From: Bisporella sp. PMI_857
Taxonomy: Eukaryota > Ascomycota > Leotiomycetes > Helotiales > Helotiaceae
Length of the DNA: 64,000 nt
Direction of reading: 5' to 3'
NCBI GenBank assembly: GCA_021307315.1
Contig: JAJSPD010000058.1
Span: forward strand, 124,001 to 188,000
Shown here: positions 21,364 to 31,654 of the stretch, in pieces
Layout: each line of letters begins with the position of its first letter
Position numbering within the stretch: position 1 is the first letter of the stretch
Position numbers and translations under genes: made by a program
Notes under the pieces: model-generated
Databases searched by the model: none
The model's input: only the letters and a program-made list of their open reading frames with translations
What the model was told of the DNA's origin: nothing

Positions 21364-23450
21364 GTTTTCTACTACACTTCAAGTCGCTTTTCGCGGTTTA
21401 AGTGGATTTGGGAGTAGTTAGTGATTAGGTTGTTAGTTGTTTCGTAACGGAAAATACAAACACCATTCGTGTCCTTTTGCGGTGTTCCTACTATAACAAT
21501 GAATCAATCTAGGCAGCCTGAAGATTATTATATCTGAGAGAGGGGACTAGAGTGTAGTACGCTGATTAATAGATATGAAGATAGCTAATTGTCCACTCTG
21601 AGAAAAGTTATAATTTTTCTCATTAGAGTCGACAACTACTAGTTCTTTGGAGAAGAAAGGATATATCAATAGTTATTGCTTTTGATTACTCTAGCCTGAG
21701 ACTTGAACTAAACTACGGCTTTCTGCTATGTATAGCGTGAACTAACGTTTGGGAAGTAAAAGCGGCAAACGTTTTTGACAGCATCCTTGACGCATTACAT
21801 TACTACAAGGAAATGGTACCTCATATATAAATAGATTCAGTCTCTCCGTGGCATAGGAGACACAAGTTCGCATTTGACCTACAACCAGCTGTGTCGCCTT
21901 ATTCTGCTGCCGATAAGCGACGAATGTTCCTTGCATCTCGATCCATATTCACTAGTCAGAATGCACACATTCGCCAAAACAAAGCAATTCGGAGGGTGGC
22001 GCAGCAGCATCGTAATTTCGTTCGTAACTCTCGTTAAAGGTTTTGGGAATGACAAGACGACAGAGACATCAAGATTTTATTAGAAGATCGAATCTTTGAA
22101 TCTGAGCTGAAAGCTAAGATCAATTTCTCGGAGCTATTTCGAGCCTCGCTTGCCCGTAACGTGCAACACACCGCATCAAAAAATGATGCCGCGCGGTCTG
22201 AAGCTGAGGCGCTCGAAGACTTTGCCTCGCCAGACATGCCTGAACGAGGTGATTGCTATAGCAGAATTGTCAATCAATCCACGAATCAAATCAATTTCAA
22301 TTGTCGCTAATACATATTTTGAAACTCGACGCGTCTTCTAGCTTCCGTAATGTTATGTCCAGTGATGAGAACCATCATGATGAAAGACTCGATAAGACTT
22401 GGGGGGACATTACAAAGGAGTTGCCCTGTGACGGTCCATCTCATGGCGCTGGCTCCAGAGATTAGACCGAGGATTGTCACAACTCCAAGAACCACGGTCA
22501 TCTCGTGCCAATGAGATCCGCATAATAGAAAATCGCTTGTTGGAGTTTGCCGACTTGTGGAGCTGGAATGGTGATCACAGGATTTGGCGTGCTATCACTG
22601 GTGATGATCCGGAGTTTGCGCTCGAGAGCGGAGTCAACCTCATAAGAGAATTCAGACATCGGGTAGTGTGAGTGTTGTGACGTTCGTGGATGTTAGCTAG
22701 AAATGCAAAGGTCAAAACCATCGAACCTGACGTGGAAGAGTTGATGTATAATTGCTATCTGTCACTCCATTTGCAGTAATGACTGAATCCGATCCAGGTG
22801 AAGATACATATCCAGTACAAACAGATCGTGGTGATGTGACCAAAACACTTGAAATGAGGGTAGAGAGCCGACCCAGCCAGTTTTCCATTGGTAAATCTGT
22901 AGTAAATTCGGTCGGATTCGGCTCGTCACCCATTGTCGGCAAGATTGTTCGATATTGTTCACTTCTAATGACCTTTCGTAGCATCCTCTTGTGGCTGACG
23001 TTGCGGGATCTCAAACTTGCTGCAACGCCTATAAGCATATCATATTCATTTAACTGTTGACGCATCAATAGCGAATCGAAAATATAACTGATTGCTTGAA
23101 CATCTGAAATTACCACAGCCAATCTATTGAATCACCTAAGCGGATACCTATGAAAGCCTAGAGCAAATGGGCTGTGACAGTAGATAAGAAAACAGCCTCG
23201 GAACCCGAAGTCATCAAAAGTTTGTCAAGCCAACGGTCTGGGTTGGTGCTGCATCTTGAATGGGACCCTTTGCTCCTAGGGTGGCAATGATTTGGATGAA
23301 TCGCTTCATTATTAAGTCAATATTAGTGTTCTCAGACTCGGGGAATTGAGTAGTCTAATCAACTAACAGACTTCCTAAGTTCGCGCTCTAGCAACAACAG
23401 TGCTCTAACCTACCATTGCAAAGGCTAACAACAGAAAAAAAAAAAACTCT
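21364..23450. other. intergenic with possible decayed coding sequence at 22045-22310
   Basis: Between 22045 and 22310 the plus strand reads as a charged helical peptide (LLEDRIFESELKAKINF, then SLARNVQHTASKNDAARSEA) without stops, but upstream and downstream are closed and I recognise no family. Minus-strand frame 22712-23122 lacks an ATG at its head. Both look like remnants or chance frames. A poly-A tract lies at 23436-23446. Confidence 0.35.
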
Positions 23451-23454
23451 TTAA

Positions 23455-24065
23455 CAGATCTCGTCGCTAGCAGCCGGCGAGGCTACCAAATACTGCGTAA
23501 TCTGTCTTGACGACTTGGTCGAGCAGTGCGAAGCTCAACCTTGCCGACATAATAATTTCGATTATCTTTGCCTGATCACCTGACTGAAAGAGCAAGCAAC
23601 TTGCCCGCACGCAAGTGTGATGTCCGCGAAGTCCGATACGAGCTACGTGAGGATGGGAAGCAAGGAAAGGTCTAGAACCCTTGAGGCGGTCCGAAGGGCC
23701 TGACACGTCCAGCGGTCAGGCTGAAGAAGGCTTGAGCAGATCGGTGTACGAAGACGAGGCCATTCAGAGACGACGTTTCGTCTGCCGGTATTACCTCTAC
23801 TCTCTTCACATGGGTTCTAATAGGCGACAACCTGCAACATCGAGATACAGCGAGCTGCGGGTCTTCGAATTTCTCACTCCCCGCATGACCACGATCCCGT
23901 CCGCGGACGCAGAGCTTGCAATGCAGAGTTCTTGCTCGAGTACACCGTCGCCATTCTCAAGAAAATGGGCATTCAGGGCTGTACCAGCCAGGCTGAGGAC
24001 ATAATCCAGGAGTTTCTTGGTCGCGAGAACACCCGACTCTTTCTGCACGAGCTCCTGAGTTTACG
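23455..24065 (+). pseudogene. fungal RING-finger E3 ligase relic
   Basis: The RING starts as YCVICLDDLVEQCEAQPCRH-NNFDYLCLIT, then a TGA (23581-23583) stands where this family has Trp, followed by LKEQATCP. A frameshift leads into KCDVREVRYELREDGKQGK. Further on come [12 protein letters not shown] and, in another frame, [18 protein letters not shown] and [23 protein letters not shown], all conserved blocks of a fungal RING-finger protein group. At least one nonsense change and several frame changes are present. The TGG-to-TGA change fits C-to-T type mutation. The gene is dead; its original role would be ubiquitin transfer. Confidence 0.75.
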
Positions 24066-24999
24066 GGTCATTGAGTGCATGGGACCGCGTCGTTCGGTAT
24101 GATGGCGGCAATACTATGCCTCGAGTATCGAAGAACGTAGGGAGGGAATCTGGAATCGCGACGCCCGATGTATCCGGCTCACATTCCGATACGAGCCATG
24201 TCACGGAGAAGTGGGTTCGCACGTACTCATGAGCGTGCGACCCACTATCCTAGGCTATAAGAGCCTAGCTGGCTTGATCTCTAGTTTTATAAGTAAGAAC
24301 ACACGCAAGTGCCGCATACGTTGCTCTAGCTCTCGTGAACTAGAAACGAGCTCTCGCGGGACGTACGAGCTGCTCCGTGACAAGCCCTATAAACGACGGC
24401 CTATGCCTGGGACGAAATGAGCAGGCAAGCAACTAAGAAGCCAGGTCTGCGAAATTAGGTTCTTTAGAGCGCTATACCAGAGCCTCCAGATTCCAATACT
24501 GCGGTTCAGTTGATAATAAGGGTTTATGAAAGATAGATGACATTGAGGGTTGGCCACAATAGGGAATAATTATTGGGGATGGATCCATGATGGGGACGGG
24601 TTCCAGTTGGGCCAGGCTAGAGGAATCTTGGCCCAGGCCAGACACCATAGTTATAAAAGCTCAGCCAGGCCAGAAATCTCTTCTCGGCATATGCCAAGCA
24701 TAGAATAAGCCATGCTAAAAAAACGCGCTTCGCGTTTTCTATTGCGACGCGTACAATATAACTTTTAAACTTGAAATGAAAACGTTACAATTCTGTATTC
24801 TTGCGTTGCTTAATTGATTCGACCATAGAAACTACTGCAAGTGAATTTGTAATTAGATGGATGAATAAGCTTAGTGTAGGTGTCATGTCCCTTGCTCCGA
24901 AGTACATGTGACCTACATTAGCCGAGCTCTCCGAGCGCCTCGTGTATATAGCCTGCTCTCCTCGAGCTCCTCTTCTTTCCTTAGCCATAGATTCTTGTA
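24066..24999. other. intergenic, no gene seen
   Basis: Low-complexity and decayed sequence between the RING relic and the LTR remnant. Tandem-like AGCCAGGCCAG words occur near 24610-24675. A short hydrophilic minus-strand frame starts after the primer-binding-like site and may be retroelement leader sequence. Confidence 0.4.
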
Positions 25000-25330
25000 T
25001 GATACCACCGTTGCGCTCTGTATCTGTAGATCCACAGCGCGTGTCGTGACAGTAAATAGAATTTTTTATGAAGTATATATTTAGCATATGCTGAACATAT
25101 ACTAGACAAATGTTGAAAGACTTTGAGATGACGACAACAATATTTTGAGCCATTCTTCGTTCTTTTCGCATAACACCGAGTCAATCGTATATACTGAAAA
25201 TATGCCAACTGTTCTACTTATTATAATAAGTCTCTCTGTAGTAAGAATAGATAAGAAGATATGATCTGCATATGCTTACAATATGTAGTCCTTCACACGC
25301 TAAGTTTATATTGATCATATGCCAAGCATA
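25000..25330 (-). mobile_element. LTR-retrotransposon remnant: LTR end plus primer-binding-like site
   Basis: On the minus strand, an AT-rich stretch ends in a 33-bp block (25051-25019) shared with 14443-14475, then GAGCGCAACGG and TGGTATCA (25007-25000). TGGTATCA is the initiator-tRNA primer-binding sequence common in Ty1/Copia elements. An ATG-led short frame follows. No gag-pol is left. The far LTR boundary is uncertain; 25330 is an estimate. Confidence 0.4.
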
Positions 25331-25635
25331 ATTCTAACCACATTTGGTCTTTCGCTTAAGTTCACACGGGCTTTAAATAGTTGCACAAAAAGTTAGGCTA
25401 GGCTTGAGCGTTTTTTTAGCGATTTGCCAAGGAATTAGCTCGCTTGGGCCAAGATTTTTCTAGCCTGTCCCAACTGTAACCCCTTTTTTGCCTACTAGAT
25501 AACGACGGCAAACGTGACTTTATTAGCAGCATATGGCCACCACTGGTGGTGCCTCGATTCCGGTCATGTACTCATTGTGTGGTGTGAACCTCGCTTGACA
25601 CCCAAAAAGATTACTATAACTGCCATGCTTCTGAC
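25331..25635. other. AT-rich non-coding
   Basis: No coding or structural feature recognised between the LTR remnant and the tandem duplication. Confidence 0.4.
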
Positions 25636-26349
25636 GGATTTCTGTATAGGCAACATCTTCAGCCCTTTCACTTCCCTAAATCTGCGCCAAGATATTACCC
25701 TGCTATGGTTACACTCGTTGAGACTGTCGCACTTACAAAAAGTCATACAAAAAAGCACATAAATTGAGTAAATTTTATTACAACGAGAAGCAAGCAGCAA
25801 AAAGAAAACAGGAGAAAAAAAAACGCAAGGGTAGAATAGTAAAGAAAAGCGGCAAAAAGGAACGCGCAGTAGAAAAAAAGTAAAAAAGTAGTTGATGTAC
25901 TGCTGGGGTTAATAGGAAAAAACTCGGACTGCAACCATAGCCAGAAAAGAAACATATACAGCGATTGTGTCGAGAGTAAATGCAATACTGCAGGATTTCT
26001 ATATAGGCAATATCTCCAGCACTTTGACTTCCCTAAATCTGCGCCAAGATATTACCCTGCTACAGTTACACTTGTTGAGACTGTCGCACTTACAAAAAGT
26101 CACACGAAAAAACATATAAATTGAGTAAATTTTATTACAACGAGAAGCAAGCAGCAAAAAGAAAACAGGAGAAAAAGAAGAAGCAAAGGTAGAATAGTAA
26201 AGAAAAGCGGGAAAAAAGAATGCGCAGTAAAAAAAAAGTAAAAAGTGGTTGATGTCCGCTGGGGTTAATAGGAAAAAACCGGGAGTGTAACCATGGCCAG
26301 AAAAGAAACATATACAGCGATTGTGCCGACGGTAAATGCAACACTGCAG
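25636..26349. repeat. tandem duplication, two copies of a 357-bp unit
   Basis: Units 25636-25992 and 25993-26349 align with constant offset 357 along their length, with only scattered substitutions. Landmark blocks TCTGCGCCAAGATATTACCC and CAGAAAAGAAACATATACAG occur once in each. The content is purine-rich and non-coding. The right unit is slightly diverged, so the duplication is not brand new. Confidence 0.85.
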
Positions 26350-27099
26350 GGCCTAGTAATTTCGGGGAAAGGTAAGTTGGAGAGGGGGAGGGGAAGCAAA
26401 GATTGTGGAGCAGGTTTTATTGTTACAATGAAAGTGGAAGAGGAGTTGAGATAAAGTAAAGGTTTGCTTTATGAACAATGCACATTGGTCATTGAAACAA
26501 CTTTGGGCATCCTAAATATTCTGATTATTTTAAGCATTAACTTAGTCTATATTGCCAACTGAATAATGACCGGCCAAACCGTCCTGGCCTATCTCTTGGT
26601 TCTTTACGCTAATTCTTTATCTCCGTCCTTTTGTTACATTTCATGTAAAACATGCATACTAATTCTTTTGGTTTAATCATAACAACTTATTTGATGTAGG
26701 AGCTTAGTTTGTAGCGTGGATTGAGGGGTAAAGCTCCTGTAACACCACTCTTCTGGTTGGCTGGACATTATTAATCAGGAAATGGATTATCCACCGTAGG
26801 CGAAGCAACGAATCAGGGGGATGTGCGGCACAGTATTATGCATTGTATGCTCTAAAAAGGAAATGCGGTGTAGACCAGTGCATTATTAACTACCAGACTA
26901 GCTTCGACAGAAGGTGGGGGATCACTCGGCTAAACTAAAGAAAAGGCACAGCGTAGGATGGTGTGTTGTTAAATACAGAAATGGTCAAAAGAGAAAGTAT
27001 GGTATGCAATCTTATTTTATTGTTGTTAGAACAATCAAAACATGATCCTTTTTGATTTGTTGATAGTCCGGGTAAATACAATATGCTACATTTTACGTT
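26350..27099. other. non-coding, upstream region of the secreted-protein gene
   Basis: AT-rich, no gene. The distal part is the likely promoter of the gene starting at 27208. Confidence 0.45.
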
Positions 27100-27106
27100 T
27101 ATAAAA
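27100..27106 (+). promoter_or_regulatory. TATA box
   Basis: TATAAAA about 108 bp upstream of the ATG of the six-cysteine secreted protein, followed by a T/C-rich leader, a common fungal core-promoter layout. Confidence 0.5.
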
Positions 27107-27207
27107 GCAAGTCAAAATCCAAAAAAAATCCTCATCCTTCTCTTTCTCATCTCCTTAGAACTGGAATCATTAATCTCATCATTATTCTTATCATTCTATC
27201 ACGAAAC

Positions 27208-27817
27208 ATGCATGTCACAAGCCTGCTTCTTTCTGCTCTTTACGTCGCAGCCAGTGTTTATGGTAGTTTTACCATTCCGGAAGACCAGCCCGATGGCTCG
27301 TATCTCGTCTCTGTAGACGAGGCAGGGAATACTATTCACGAGAAAATCGAGAGCCTTTCAGAGGCTACAACAGGCCTTAAACCCCGTTCCAACAGTGCCA
27401 AGTTCAGTCCCAAACCTGATATCTTCGCTCGTCAATCTGTTACTATCACCTGCACTGGTTATTGTAAGCAACATTTGGGGTATAGATGACAGCTAAGCCC
27501 AGAATACTAACTTCACCAACTTTTGCATAGACCTTAATGTTGCCGACGCCGATGCAGCCGTCACTGACCTTGCAAACCAGTGCGGAAGTGGCGGTGTAAT
27601 GGGCGGATATAGATCTTTCTATTCAAAACGTGGAAATGTGGTGGCTTACTTTTGCAATAACTCCTCGGGATCAAACACTTGCTATTCTTGGGAAGTTAGA
27701 GATAATCTTGTAGGAGTGGGATCATCATTTTGTGGTAGCTATGCTGGTTTCTCGGTTTACTTATCTGGTAAACAAGGAACATATGGGCAGCTGGTAGTTA
27801 GTGCAAGCTTTTGTTAA
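27208..27817 (+). CDS. small secreted six-cysteine protein, candidate effector
   Basis: Two exons, 27208-27463 and 27531-27817, with a 67-bp intron (GTAAGC...GCATAG, ACTAAC-like branch). The product is 180 residues. A clear signal peptide (MHVTSLLLSALYVAASVYG) is followed by an acidic, probably processed pro-segment ending near FARQ, then a compact C-terminal domain. Its cysteines are at 82, 103, 127, 136, 153 and 180, and it is rich in Gly, Ser and Tyr. Six cysteines, the last at the very C-terminus, suggest three disulfides in an extracellular protein. I do not recognise the family with confidence. Isolated position beside repeats and small size fit a fungal effector or antimicrobial-type protein, but that is inference. 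Confidence 0.8.
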
Positions 27818-28301
27818 GACAAATTATGTTTTGGCATTTTGGATAAGATAGGAGGGTGTTTTTATTTGTTTATTTGTTTGCTTTATTTTTACTTTAAAAT
27901 CAGGAGGCCTAATAGGTTATTAAGCCAAGAGGCAAAGGAGATATTCAACATTATCCAAGATCTCCTGAACAAATAGCAAGAAACGGTGGCTTTGTGACTG
28001 TTTTACAGAACACTTCATATAACGATAGTGCGAGGCCCTGGGAGTCACAACGCCCCCTGGGACTCCAGAGCCTCCTGGTGTCAGGCGCCAGAATGTCACG
28101 TGCTAAGGGGCAATGAGGGGGCTCGGTAAAGGCTCTGAGACTTGGCATGTATGGGCACGTAGGGAGTCGCAAGGAGTACGAAGGGTATAAGTTGGAGACT
28201 CGGGACGTGGTAGAAAGGGTAGGGATTAGTCTTTGTATCAATATGAGTTGATTTGTGCCACACTACTCCAGCACCTTATATGAATCTCCGTATTTAATAC
28301 T
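27818..28301. other. intergenic, possible solo-LTR fragment
   Basis: A GC-richer island at about 27990-28265 contains TGGTGTCAGG words also seen near 50017-50026 in a different context. It may be an old LTR, but no terminal repeats or target duplication could be defined. Confidence 0.3.
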
Positions 28302-28961
28302 TTACAAACAGCTGTAGCTGGCGCATGTATCTGAATCAAGAGGGCCATGGAATTTTTGGATTGGGCTGAAGAATCCGACGATTGCTATGGTGGAGAGGGA
28401 AAGACCTTGCAGCCATGGTTGGAATGGGGTTGGAAGGTTGTAGTAGATGGGGAGGTAAAATATCAATGCCATGAAGAGCGTAACTGAAATCAGTCAGCGT
28501 GGGAAATAATAAGCAATGCTAACTGAAAACTGCTTTACCTCTGAAATAAGTGCCGACCCGTTTACTGACCGTCTGGGGAGCCAACCACGGCCCCGCTAGC
28601 CATACTAACAGAATCCTATTCCATTCATAACTCGGCTTACGAAAGAAACCGCCAAAGAACGCAAAACTAGCAAATAGTAGAAGTATCGTATTGGGTTGCA
28701 CTTGTACTGGGAATTTGTCGCTTCTCCAGTCGTAATCGAGGATGGGAAAGGGGTTAACGCTAGGAAGGCGAGGATGACAACTATATTTTAATTAGAAATA
28801 TAGTGACAGAAATATGGTGATGTCAAGGCCTATATGAGGGGAACGTGGAAATTACGTTGTGTAAGAGTGTCGAGGAATTTTGAGGGTTGTGCAAGGGCAG
28901 GAACTAGATCCTCTGCGAAGAATCCTGGGAGCGAAGACTGGGGCTGTGAGGAAAAAGACAT
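28302..28961 (-). pseudogene. multi-pass membrane protein gene with one-base frameshift
   Basis: Three exons on the minus strand: 28961-28856, 28780-28539 and 28483-28302, with 75-bp and 55-bp introns and good splice signals. The frame runs through MSFSSQPQ, then a hydrophobic LVILAFLALTPFP, and then continues as ILDYDWRSDKFPV only if one base is added near 28744-28750. Total length is 530 nt, one short of 177 codons. The remaining segments (ILLLFASFAFFGGFF, WLAPQTVSKRVGTYF, TLFMALIFYLPIYY, STIAIVGFFSPIQKFHG) give about four membrane helices. I do not recognise a named family. It may be a recent pseudogene or a sequencing/assembly error. Confidence 0.6.
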
Positions 28962-30000
28962 TGTTTCCCCCCGTTTCTCTGAGAAATATGGGGGAAATGT
29001 CGCTAGGAGGGATAGAGGGAAAACACTCTTCCTTTCACTTAAGGCGTATAATCATCAACCATAGGTAATTAGGAAGTTGAGCGATAATGAGCGAATCGAA
29101 ATGAGATCCAAGTAAAGCTGAATCGGCGACTCCTTTGAGGAACTGACGTGATATTCCTTTTCTTTTCTAAAATAATGAGTTCTTCCTATGTCACTGGGCG
29201 ATCGGGTCGATCGTTCGTGAGATGAGGTGCTGGGAAATTGATATTCTGCATTGTTACCTGCCCATTACGCATTTCATCGGCTGCTCAAATATTGATATTC
29301 GGCTATGCACTGCTAACTTAGAGTTTCCGATGGCTAGATGATAACGCGTATTATTGGGGGCTGGAATATCGATTTCCGGCTATGTAATGCTACCTTGGTA
29401 GTGCCGACGGCTAGCTGAAGATGTAATGTTTTAGGTGTATACACTATACTGCACAGCCACCTTCTGTCCACAGCCTGTCACTCAGTAATACGTGGTATTC
29501 CGCGGAGAATCATTGTAAGCCATACTAAGCGTTATATTATTAGTTACTTGTATTTACTAAAACTTGAACGTAAAAAATGTTCTGTATAAGCTCAAGCAAT
29601 AAAATTTCCTCCAATTTCTTGAAACGAAACGAGTCTATTTATGTTATTTTGTAACCTTCTCTCCCTCTCCTAGTATTGCGTCTTATACCGTTCATTTAGT
29701 TCAATGCACGTTAATTGGCTTACTGCTGGAGCCGCGTATAAGTTGACCTTTAATGTGATACCTGCGAACCTTTCAATATTCTTAGTCATCGACATATTGG
29801 GCGAAATTTCGAAGACTGGTTTCTAGGCCGGGGGTTCAAACGTCTATCTTGTCTTTCTTGCCTAGTAGGTGAACGAAACCCTATCCGAGTCTCGATGCTT
29901 TCTAACACTAAAATCCAACAGTTGTAGAGACTCTGCCACCCTTCATTGTCACCTTCTTCCAACAAGGTCTACACGTAATACACGACATTCCCAAATAAAT
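28962..30000. other. intergenic, no gene seen
   Basis: AT-rich. Two similar short blocks (29239-29300 and 29360-29400, TTGATATTC...GGCTATGCA / ATCGATTTCCGGCTATGTA) hint at an old short duplication. No coding frame is supported. Confidence 0.35.
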
Positions 30001-31008
30001 ATGGCTAGCTGCCAAGTAGCCTGGCTCCAAGAGTATGTGTACAGCTACCAGCTCTGGCAGTACCCGGCTCAACGAACACCAGGCGCCTTCCGAGCAGTCA
30101 AACTCAACGGGCTCCTCAATGGATACCCAATGATCCTTGAGCTCGTGGAATGGCCAAACATGAAATATCCCCTCACTGACCCCAGTGGCAAAGACGCGCA
30201 GCAACGGCGAAAAATGTGGCGGACAGACATGCTCGTTCAGGACAGCCGCCTGAATCCTTTTCAATGGAATTATCCCACTGCCTGATTTCCCAGTGCCGAC
30301 GCCCAAAGACATTAGGGGTATGGCTACAAGGGCAGCAGTGTGCCAAGCCAGCCCACACGTTGGAAAAGGCTTCACTTCAACTTCGATTTGATGCCTTTTA
30401 CTTCGCTTCCGGAATCTGTGTGCGACCAGCGGCTGCTGTTTCCCAAGCCGCTCTATGTCATCAAGGCTCGCGCCTCGACACCACCTACCTCGGATCATGT
30501 ATACACCCACTACAAGTTGCGGAAACTCGGGAAAATGTTCATGTCCTATAGTTAGGGTAGTTGGAGCCTTAAGCAGTGCCAGATGTTGGCGCTCGACGGC
30601 GTCGAGGGAGTGATGCTCCCAGCTGGAGAGACAAGAGCAACCTACTGGGCATGCCTAAGATTCGGCAAACGCATGATCCACGTTGAGACCAAACCATCCA
30701 AGAAGACACCCCGTCAGTTCTATCAGATACATGTGCTTCCATATGGCGGCAGAGCTGGAGGCAAGGGTGGCCAGATAATGAATTCAGCCTTTCTTGGGCC
30801 TCCTCCAGCCATGCAAGACATATCGGGGCAACTCTACCAACCTGGGGCTCCACTTCCTCCGACGGGCCGAGATATGTCGAGGCAGTTCTACCAACCTGGG
30901 ACGCCAATTCCTCCAAATATGCAGACTCAATACATATTTCCACAAACAGGGCTTCCAATGTTTCCAAACCTGCCGTTGTATCCAGCATATACAAGGAAAT
31001 CAGAGTAG
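30001..31008 (+). pseudogene. reading frame interrupted by three in-frame stops, unknown family
   Basis: One frame stays protein-like from ATG 30001 to a TAG at 31006-31008 (336 codons), with stops only at 30283 (TGA), 30313 (TAG) and 30553 (TAG). The sequence is Trp/Tyr-rich in the N-terminal half and ends in a Pro/Gln/Tyr-rich repeat-like tail (DISGQLYQPGAPLPP, then DMSRQFYQPGTPIPP). No intron of normal length with acceptable signals removes the stops. Two of the three would be CAG-to-TAG changes and one CGA-to-TGA, as in C-to-T decay. The family is not recognised; a readthrough-dependent gene cannot be excluded. Confidence 0.5.
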
Positions 31009-31654
31009 GTGCAAAGGCAATTACTTCTTGAATACCAACTTAGGTCACAAGTTTAAGAATTGATCCTAAGGAAATTATTTTAAAGCCCCAGCTGCGTTAC
31101 TTGAAACTATGTTAGACGCAGAATATTTTTTTCCGTCTCTTTCACACAGAACTATCTATCTATAAGTGATCTAAAAATAATCGACGCGTGATGTAAATCT
31201 ACTTCAACTTTCTTATATATAAATATAATTGCAATTTTACAACAGGATATTCAATAAATACAACTTCTTGAATTAGACTAAAGACAATTGATACGTAACA
31301 ACAAGAACATTGCTGAGTTTCGGCTACTTAGGTTAGAAATTGGCCTACCCAAGTCTTAGCTTTCCTAAGCAGGCCGGCTATCCCTTTAACTCTAAATCCA
31401 CAAATACATTTCAAGACAGGAAGATCCTCCTTAAGGAAAACAAGCTTTTAGCACTAGGTATAACCCCCGCTGTTAATACGAAAAAAACTATGTGCTCCCC
31501 ACTTACATCGATCCAGCCTCGCCAGTTTGGTACGATATGTCCTTGATTCCCTTAGGTATATAATTTTTAAATAGAATAACAAGTCGTTTACCCAATAAAT
31601 CTCTGAATAAAGATTAAAGAACCTTGGAGTTTTATCAATTTTACGAGGGGAAGA
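31009..31654. other. AT-rich intergenic, no gene seen
   Basis: Contains presumed 3' UTRs; no structure recognised. Confidence 0.4.

Noticed and set aside
22712..23122. 136-codon minus-strand frame
   Set aside because: No ATG at its head, no family resemblance, and the opposite strand is equally open.
25743..26344. Hydrophobic Phe-rich minus-strand frames in the tandem repeat
   Set aside because: They arise from A-rich repeat sequence read in reverse; composition is an artefact of poly-A tracts.
27990..28265. Solo LTR near the six-cysteine gene
   Set aside because: Only short word similarity to 49980-50050; no terminal TG...CA pair with target duplication could be defined.
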